Positions 59,490-64,000 of a DNA stretch of 64,000 bases are shown in pieces. Both the position numbers and the translations under genes were made by a program. A model generated the notes under the pieces. That model was given only the letters and a program-made list of their open reading frames with translations. It ran no database searches and was not told the origin of the DNA. How positions within the stretch are numbered: position 1 is the stretch's first letter; each line of letters begins with the position of its first letter. Source of the DNA: Coprococcus phoceensis (GTDB taxonomy: Bacteria > Bacillota > Clostridia > Lachnospirales > Lachnospiraceae); assembly GCF_900104635.1 (NCBI RefSeq), contig NZ_FNWC01000005.1, positions 1 through 64,000 of the forward strand, in the 5' to 3' direction.

Positions 59490-59545
59490 AGATGTCAATA
59501 GTTTTTTAAAATTTTTTTGACTTTTTTAATAAAAAACTTACTAAA
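59490..59545. other. probable element end / insertion junction
   Basis: A very A+T-rich stretch (TTTTTTAAAATTTTTTTGAC then TTTTTTAATAAAAAAC), like the targets and coupling sequences used by Tn916-family elements. It lies about 200 bp beyond the stop of int, where the int-side end of such an element is expected. The exact junction cannot be set without an empty-site comparison. Confidence 0.5.
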
Positions 59546-59568
59546 TTTCTGATTATCTTTTCATAAGT

Positions 59569-59693
59569 TGGTAAATGCCGATATATCCCGTATTTTAGGG
59601 CTTTATCGGTATTTTCTTTTCGGAAGATACCTTGCATAAGCTGGCATTTACCAGCATGAAAATGCAACCAAAAGTAGTAAATGAGTAGTAAAT
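59569..59693. repeat. arm-type repeats at the int end of the ICE
   Basis: TGGTAAATGCC (59569-59579) and GGCATTTACCA (59643-59653) are a perfect 11-bp inverted pair. AGTAGTAAAT occurs twice with an 11-bp period (59673-59682, 59684-59693). Tn916 Int binds repeats (DR-2 type) placed like these with its N-terminal domain, so these are likely Int arm sites. Confidence 0.6.
59578..59621 (+). terminator. terminator-like hairpin in the element end
   Basis: CCGATA / TATCGG with an inner CCC / GGG pair, followed by TATTTTCTTTTC on the + strand. It may stop transcription entering the element from the chromosome. Confidence 0.55.
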
Positions 59694-59706
59694 ATACGTT
59701 CCAATA

Positions 59707-60897
59707 TTAACAACCCAGCCTTTCCAATTCCGCTTTAGCAGATTGGAATGTACCGTGTGCGTAATAGCCCAGCGTCATGGTTATGTTAGCGTGTCCCATG
59801 AGATATTGCAGAGTATTTGGGTTCATTCCCTTATTTGCCATATTCGTACAGTAAGTATGTCTTAATGAATGAGGTGTGATGTTGGGTAATTTATCCTTGT
59901 GATACTTGTTATACTTCTTAATCAGCCCTCGCAACATACCTACATAGTTTCCTGCAACTTTAGGCAATCCCTCACGGTTCAAGAATAGGAAATTGCTGTA
60001 ACCACCTACAATCAATGGTTGAGCCTTTCCTCTGTTCTTCAATATCCTTTGGAGTGCTTGATACGCTCTTTCCGTCAATGGAAGTTCTCGTTTTCCGTTT
60101 TTTGTCTTTGGTGTTTCAATATAGTAGCCGATTTCTGTATCTTTCAATAACTGGTGGTCTATATTGAGTATTCTGTTCTGCATATCAATCTGTGTCGTCA
60201 GTCCGCAAAATTCAGAAATACGAAGTCCCGTTTCCAGCAGAAGCACAACCTCATCATAATACTTACTGTAAATCTTGTCCGTTTCCATAAAGGCAAGCAG
60301 GCGTTCTTCCTGCTCTGATGTAAGGATAACTTTCTGCTCCGTATCATCTTCCAGAACATCACTTAGCTTAAACTCAAACGGGTTTTTTCTAATACAGTCG
60401 TCTTGTATCGCCATGTAAAATGACGCTTTCAAGGAACGCTTATAGTTATCAATCGTTTTATAGGCATATCCTTTTTCACTCATTCTGATAGCCCATTCTT
60501 TAGCGTCCGACTGCTTAACAGTATCAATCGCCCTCATACCCAACGGGTCATTTTTCAGAGCGTTCATAAGATACTGTCGTCCTTTTTCAGTAGCCCTCTT
60601 GATGTTCTTTCTTTGGCTGTTCTTCTTGTCAAAGAGCTGGCAGACTGTCATTTTACCGCCGACTGTGTCGATACCGTCATTAAGGTCTTTTTTTATCTGT
60701 GCTTCTTTTTCCCTCAACGATATATCATCACGCTTTCCAGCAGGTGTCTTGTCTGTCGGTACAAGTTTCCAAGAATAGATAAACTGTGGCTTTCCGTATA
60801 TATCGGTATATTTATAAACGTATCTTCCGTCTTTTCGCTGGCTCTCTCCATTACGCAAATTGCGATTTTTACTGTCTTTCCGTTTCACATTAGACAT
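59707..60897 (-). CDS. int: Tn916-type integrase (tyrosine recombinase)
   Basis: A 396-residue recombinase. Residues 1-75 form an arm-binding domain, 80-175 the core-binding domain, and the catalytic residues are Arg225 (TGLRISEF), Lys266 region (KTKNGK), His343-x-x-Arg346 (HSLRH), His369 (GHANI) and Tyr379 (GYYAH). It excises and inserts the element using a circular intermediate. It is the terminal gene, next to the arm repeats. Confidence 0.95.
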   Translation of the reverse strand: MSNVKRKDSKNRNLRNGESQRKDGRYVYKYTDIYGKPQFIYSWKLVPTDKTPAGKRDDISLREKEAQIKKDLNDGIDTVGGKMTVCQLFDKKNSQRKNIKRATEKGRQYLMNALKNDPLGMRAIDTVKQSDAKEWAIRMSEKGYAYKTIDNYKRSLKASFYMAIQDDCIRKNPFEFKLSDVLEDDTEQKVILTSEQEERLLAFMETDKIYSKYYDEVVLLLETGLRISEFCGLTTQIDMQNRILNIDHQLLKDTEIGYYIETPKTKNGKRELPLTERAYQALQRILKNRGKAQPLIVGGYSNFLFLNREGLPKVAGNYVGMLRGLIKKYNKYHKDKLPNITPHSLRHTYCTNMANKGMNPNTLQYLMGHANITMTLGYYAHGTFQSAKAELERLGC

Positions 60898-60975
60898 AGT
60901 GTAAAGCTCCTTTCCGTCATGGAATGAGCCGTGATACGCTATACCTTATTATACCATATCTACAGCTCAATGACA

Positions 60976-61179
60976 TTAGATTTCGTCCAATGTATCTATG
61001 ATTTTTTCAAATTGTTTTCGCTTAATCTGAATACGATTACCGTTCACGATAACCCAGCCAGCGTCAAGATTTTCTTCGGCTAATTTACGTAATTTCTTTT
61101 CGCCAATGCGGAAGTATTTTGACGCTTCCTCTATTGTCAGCGTATATTTTTCCCAGATAGGCACATCAGTATTGTTCAT
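60976..61179 (-). CDS. xis: excisionase of the ICE
   Basis: A 67-residue winged-helix protein very like Tn916/Tn1549 Xis ([32 protein letters not shown]). It bends the element ends to favour excision. ATG 61179 follows AAAGGGGG; a GTG three codons earlier is possible. It lies 78 bp upstream of int. Confidence 0.93.
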   Translation of the reverse strand: MNNTDVPIWEKYTLTIEEASKYFRIGEKKLRKLAEENLDAGWVIVNGNRIQIKRKQFEKIIDTLDEI

Positions 61180-61209
61180 ATTATGCACCCCCTTTACTGT
61201 GTGTCATTT

Positions 61210-61510
61210 TTTTACAAGCAGGCAGACGGCTTCGGAAAGCTCCATTGGTATCTCAACCATTCCCATTCCTGTGGGCAGAACCGCACCATGCGGACGTATC
61301 ATTATCCTGCAATACAGGTCGTGGCGGAACGGCTTTTCCAAAGGTCGCTCTCGGACACTGCGTGGGTCGCTCGCTTCCTGTTGGAAAGGTCATGGCGTAC
61401 AGTTTCCGTGGCTCGCTGTATTGCAAACGTATCTGTCTGCTTTATTCAGTTTTCAAAGAGCAGTAGGCTTGTCAGCCTGTGAAACCTATCAGCTTTTGAT
61501 AGGTTTTCAT
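61210..61510 (+). ncRNA. candidate structured RNA between xis and ORF8-like gene
   Basis: About 300 bp without a credible gene, richer in GC than its surroundings. Read as + strand RNA it forms nested helices: 61216-61226 with 61432-61442 (11 bp, one G-U), 61308-61317 with 61416-61425 (10 bp), 61325-61329 with 61404-61408, and 61331-61341 with 61381-61391 (11 bp, two G-U), plus hairpins at 61262-61275 and 61281-61293. The G-U pairs become A-C mismatches on the other strand, favouring +. A 10-bp hairpin at 61482-61506 followed by TC may form its end. It would be antisense to the xis-ORF8 transcript. Function unknown; folding was done by eye. Confidence 0.45.
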
Positions 61511-61575
61511 AGATTGACAAATTTCAATACTAGGACAGGAAAGAGGGAAAATGTCAAATCATGTCCTTGATGTGT

Positions 61576-61815
61576 TTATTTTATTTCCACTTCAAAATTT
61601 GGTATCATCAGCATAATCGCTTCACGAATAAGTCCCTTTAATTCCATGTCAATGGCAAAGTAAACATTTCCATAACTGTCAAACAAGGGACGCATACTGG
61701 CTTTTGAAATATACGGGTCATAAAACTGTAACAGCTTTTCAATAGCCTTTTCGTTGCTGTCAACGGCAGAAGCAATCAGATGATAGGGTGGACATTTCTT
61801 TACTGATTTTTCCAT
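61576..61815 (-). CDS. Tn916 ORF8-like helix-turn-helix protein
   Basis: A 79-residue protein (KKCPPYHLIASAVDSNEKAIEKLLQFYDPYI...) resembling the ORF8-type proteins encoded just before xis in Tn916-like elements, where ORF7/ORF8 help drive transcription of int, xis and transfer genes. ATG 61815 follows GGAGGAATGAGGAA and lies 4 bp after the sigma-like gene. Confidence 0.85.
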   Translation of the reverse strand: MEKSVKKCPPYHLIASAVDSNEKAIEKLLQFYDPYISKASMRPLFDSYGNVYFAIDMELKGLIREAIMLMIPNFEVEIK

Positions 61816-61819
61816 TTCC

Positions 61820-62248
61820 TCATTCCTCCGTTTCGCTCTTTTGCAAAAGTTCACGCATTTTATTCAAGGCGTTCTGCCTGTTCTTAAATGCACCAGCTCT
61901 TGAAATCTTTTGAAGTTCTGCTATTTCCGTATCGCTCATATCAAGAAAATAGAACATCAGAAGATTATTGCGTTTCTTTTCTGGAAGTCTTTTCAATGCC
62001 TTGCATAGCTCATCTCCAGATACACGGGCTTCCATGCCATATACATCAAATACGGTTACGTCCATTTCATAGTCATCTTGTATAGCAAAGGAATTTACCT
62101 TGATTTCTGGAAGCTCACAGAATGATTTTTCATGGTCTGAGAGAAACTTCATGTGCCTGTCATAATCTTTGACGGTCGTGTCAATAACTCTTTTTACCAG
62201 AGTATCAAACTGCAAGCGGATTGCATTTTCAAATGTGGTCGGCTTCAT
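61820..62248 (-). CDS. Tn916 ORF7-like sigma factor
   Basis: A 142-residue sigma-70-like protein: MKPTTFENAIRLQFD start, then LCKALKRLPEKKRNNLLMFYFLDMSDTEIAELQKISRAGAFK (about 80-120), which is the region 4 HTH as in Tn916 ORF7. Region 2 is weak, as usual in this group. It is expected to activate element excision and transfer genes. Start ATG 62248 (or 62251) follows GGAGGTGT. Confidence 0.88.
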   Translation of the reverse strand: MKPTTFENAIRLQFDTLVKRVIDTTVKDYDRHMKFLSDHEKSFCELPEIKVNSFAIQDDYEMDVTVFDVYGMEARVSGDELCKALKRLPEKKRNNLLMFYFLDMSDTEIAELQKISRAGAFKNRQNALNKMRELLQKSETEE

Positions 62249-62372
62249 CATTACACCTCCTCCCTGTCTGCTGTGAAAGATTGTTCTATCCCTCTTTCCG
62301 CACCAACACTCGATTGAGAGGTGTGATTTGCTAACCAATTTTTGAAAAAATTCAAAAAATTTTTTTGAGCAT

Positions 62373-62409
62373 GAAAAAAGCCCGCACAAAATAACGGTTC
62401 TGTACGAGC
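62373..62409 (-). terminator. terminator-like hairpin upstream of the sigma gene
   Basis: On the minus strand, GCTCGTAC / GTGCGGGC form an 8-bp stem with two G-U pairs and a 14-nt loop, followed by TTTTTT. It lies downstream of a short leader ORF and upstream of the sigma gene. Confidence 0.7.
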
Positions 62410-62446
62410 TGAAAATACGGTATGTATGGTTGTTAAGGCAGTTTGA

Positions 62447-62485
62447 CTAGATAAACTTTTTATAGATTATGTCTTGTGTTTCCAT
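62447..62485 (-). CDS. short leader peptide ORF
   Basis: ATG 62485 reads METQDIIYKKFI and stops. AAAAGGAG is placed 10 nt before the start. It lies just ahead of a terminator-like hairpin and the sigma-like gene, so it could act in attenuation. It is very short, so this may also be chance. Confidence 0.35.
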   Translation of the reverse strand: METQDIIYKKFI

Positions 62486-62593
62486 TATGATTTTGCTCCT
62501 TTTGTGACAGAGTTTATACTTTCCCTATATAACTATCTTATCAACCAAAACTGTCCAAATTCTGTCTAAATTATCACTTTTCGGCAAGAATTG

Positions 62594-62620
62594 AAAAAAG
62601 CCATTGAAATTCAACGGCTT
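62594..62620 (-). terminator. terminator after the small ICE genes
   Basis: On the minus strand, AAGCCGTTGA / TCAATGGCTT form a 10-bp stem (one G-T pair) followed by TTTTTTC, overlapping the stop of the gene to the right. Confidence 0.85.
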
Positions 62621-62984
62621 AATATTCCTGCTTATTCTCTTTGATAAGTGTACGATAGTATTCCTGCCTGTCCTCTGGTATCTGGGAGCAAAAATCCTCA
62701 ATCCATTTGTCATATTTCTCATAGATTTCTTCATCATCATAATATTCTGGATATTCTAAATAGATTTCTCTTTCCCGTTCCTCATGTTCTTCAAGTTCCA
62801 CAGCTAAATCCATGTGCAGACTACAAATAAGCTGTGTATAGGGTATGAAGCCCAGTGCCATAGTGATATGTGTGATACGTTCAAAATCCTCTTTCTTCAT
62901 TTCTTCTTTTCCCGTCAGCACATCTCTGTCATAAGCAGAACAGATAGATAGGAAGATGTTCTGTTCTTCTTCTGATTTCCTCAT
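62619..62984 (-). CDS. conserved small ICE protein, function unknown
   Basis: A 121-residue acidic protein (MRKSEEEQNIFLSICSAYDRD...) with a very acidic, Tyr/Glu-rich second half. ATG 62984 follows GGAGAACTGGCT. It is 16 bp after the 63001-63225 gene, so the two are one operon. I do not recognise a family; its place between the regulatory genes suggests a role in element control. Confidence 0.65.
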   Translation of the reverse strand: MRKSEEEQNIFLSICSAYDRDVLTGKEEMKKEDFERITHITMALGFIPYTQLICSLHMDLAVELEEHEEREREIYLEYPEYYDDEEIYEKYDKWIEDFCSQIPEDRQEYYRTLIKENKQEY

Positions 62985-63000
62985 AGCCAGTTCTCCATTT

Positions 63001-63225
63001 CTACGGTCTAAAATTGTTTGTAGCGATACATAAAAATTCTTCTGGGGTAGGTGTCTTGTTTCCGAAAAGTCTGTGAAATTCTGCCTGTGCGTCTGGGTCT
63101 GGATTGTTTCTGGCTTCTTCAATAGCAATTTCCAGTTCCTCTCGAACCTCGGAAACAGAAATACCTCTTAGTCGTGCCACTTGCTTTAGGATTTTTTTGC
63201 TGTCCCGTTTGGTATATCTTACCAT
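63001..63225 (-). CDS. small ICE protein, possible DNA-binding
   Basis: A 74-residue basic-then-acidic protein (MVRYTKRDSKKILKQVARLRG...VREELEIAIEEARNNPDPDAQAEFHRLF). It has a helix-rich pattern that resembles small DNA-binding proteins and similar genes are common in Tn1549-type elements. The function is not known. Confidence 0.65.
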   Translation of the reverse strand: MVRYTKRDSKKILKQVARLRGISVSEVREELEIAIEEARNNPDPDAQAEFHRLFGNKTPTPEEFLCIATNNFRP

Positions 63226-63383
63226 GTATTACACCACCTCTTTTCTTGTAAACTATCATACAACATAAATAAAATGAATAAAACTATAACTTATACAATA
63301 GTTGCCTTTATTAGTCTATTATAAAGCATTTCTACAAAGGTTACAATGTATAAGAATAGTTTTATGAAAGGAGTGTGCCAGCT

Positions 63384-63752
63384 ATGGAGCTTGATTATAA
63401 GGCAATCGGGAAAAGAATAAAAATCGCTCGTATCAAGAAAAATCTTACCCAAGAAGCCATTGCTGACAAAATCGGTATCACTCCGCAACACGTCAGCAAT
63501 ATTGAAACTGGAAATGCTTCGGTCAGTCTAACAACCCTAGTAGCGATTGCAAACACATTAACTGTTTCTGTAAATGATTTATTATGCGATACGGTCTTGA
63601 TTTCAAAAGCCGTATTTGAAAAAGAAGCAAAAGAATTGTTTGAGGATTGCAATGAGTATGAAATCCGTGTACTGGTTGATGTATTGAAAGCAACAAAGCA
63701 GTCTTTACGGACAGTTAAATTATTTGAAGATAAGATAGAAGATAACAGATAA
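63384..63752 (+). CDS. XRE-family repressor (ORF9 position)
   Basis: A 122-residue protein: HTH (about 8-60, IGKRIKIARIKKNLTQEAIADKIGITPQHVSNIETG) and a short helical C-terminal part. It is oriented opposite to the sigma/xis/int genes, the place and direction of ORF9 in Tn916, a repressor of ORF7/ORF8. ATG 63384 is 10 nt after GAAAGGAG; a GTG at 63375 is too close to it. Confidence 0.85.
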   Translation: MELDYKAIGKRIKIARIKKNLTQEAIADKIGITPQHVSNIETGNASVSLTTLVAIANTLTVSVNDLLCDTVLISKAVFEKEAKELFEDCNEYEIRVLVDVLKATKQSLRTVKLFEDKIEDNR

Positions 63753-63803
63753 AAACCGTACCTGTCAGATCACACAAGTGTGAAAACAGTTACGGTTTTT
63801 CTT
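63753..63803. terminator. bidirectional terminator, XRE / response regulator
   Basis: AAAAACCGTA / TTACGGTTTTT-like arms around an inner hairpin, with T runs on both strands, between converging genes. Confidence 0.75.
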
Positions 63804-64000
63804 CACTGAATTTATAGCCCACACCCCAGACAGTGATAATGTATATCGGATTGTCTGGGTCGGGTTCTATCTTTTTTCGCAATTTACGAATGAACGAGGG
63901 AAGATTACTAGTATCTTTTGGCATATCTTCAAATCCCCATACATTCTCGTAAAGCTGTTCTTTGGTAAATACCTGTCCTTTATGTAAATAAAGGAAGTAT
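63790..64000 (-). CDS. response regulator, C-terminal part (VanR-like, OmpR family)
   Basis: Reading from the window edge to TAA 63790-63792, 69 residues are visible: ...YLHKGQVFTKEQLYENVWGF...SNLPSFIRKLRKKIEPDPDN... then VWGVGYKFSEEKP. This is the winged-helix effector domain of an OmpR-family regulator, close to the VanR type. The start and receiver domain lie beyond 64000. It likely pairs with a histidine kinase upstream and controls the element's cargo. Confidence 0.88.
   Translation of the reverse strand, partial: YFLYLHKGQVFTKEQLYENVWGFEDMPKDTSNLPSFIRKLRKKIEPDPDNPIYIITVWGVGYKFSEEKP

Noticed and set aside
61106..61570. Overlapping + strand frames of 73 to 154 codons between xis and the ORF8-like gene
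   Set aside because: No ribosome sites, and three frames overlap in the same GC-rich stretch, as expected by chance there. The helices fit a structured RNA better. A conserved protein in one frame would change this.
62525..62740. A 71-codon minus-strand frame
   Set aside because: It overlaps the better-supported 62619-62984 gene in another frame and crosses its terminator.

Overview
The window comes from a low-GC Gram-positive chromosome, most likely a gut Clostridium of the family Lachnospiraceae (Mediterraneibacter/Ruminococcus/Dorea-like). The basis is protein style and gene order: tig-clpP-clpX-lon-engB, uvrC-hprK-ROK kinase, secA-prfB, long-form HPF, AGGAGG ribosome sites, a CD3072/CD3073-type gene pair and a Tn916/Tn1549-type conjugative element. 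No species call is made.

Layout. 1-3003: end of a 16S-23S spacer and a complete 23S rRNA gene, with no 5S gene directly after it. 3177-5735: MFS transporter, then a TudS-like desulfidase and an ECF S component facing away from each other. 5798-10432: MarR-controlled heterodimeric ABC exporter with a clear promoter and operator. 10440-25371: housekeeping genes (DUF1846 protein, FtsH, YedE/YedF-like selenium/sulfur pair, UvrC, HprK, ROK glucokinase, class A PBP, YigZ, HPF, TypA). 25626-29422: OB-fold protein, DapA, DapB, a small lipoprotein and an orphan eukaryotic-type HisA. 29504-37311: secA, prfB (programmed +1 frameshift), ACT protein, hom, ApgM-like probable homoserine kinase and lysC, an aspartate-family pathway block. 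37348-46580: CYTH protein, DJ-1 protein, a membrane protein, then tig-clpP-clpX-lon-engB-AI-2E. 46647-49889: aldehyde dehydrogenase and a surface GH20 hexosaminidase with a sortase-type tail.

Accessory part. 49946-51500 holds a frameshifted GNAT gene and a divergent MerR regulator. 51504-57976 is a carbohydrate locus: PRD activator, ascorbate-type PTS IIA/IIB/IIC, a small TPR protein, a class II aldolase and a P-loop kinase. Its two promoters share the element TTGCAA-N6-TTGCAA (first half ATGCAA in one copy), each ending exactly 33 nt before TATAAT, which points to a local regulon. 57976-58711 looks like decayed mobile DNA with a truncated XRE gene and a long imperfect hairpin.

From about 59500 to the window end lies one terminus of a Tn916/Tn1549-like integrative conjugative element: arm-type repeats, Int, Xis, ORF8-like and ORF7-like (sigma) regulators, two small proteins, an opposing XRE repressor (ORF9 position) and the C-terminal end of a VanR-type response regulator cut by the window edge. 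Between xis and the ORF8-like gene is a gene-free, GC-richer segment whose + strand can fold into nested 11, 10 and 11 bp helices with G-U pairs. This is the best candidate here for an undescribed structured RNA. A short leader ORF and a terminator-like hairpin precede the sigma-like gene.

All calls come from reading the sequence; no database search was possible.
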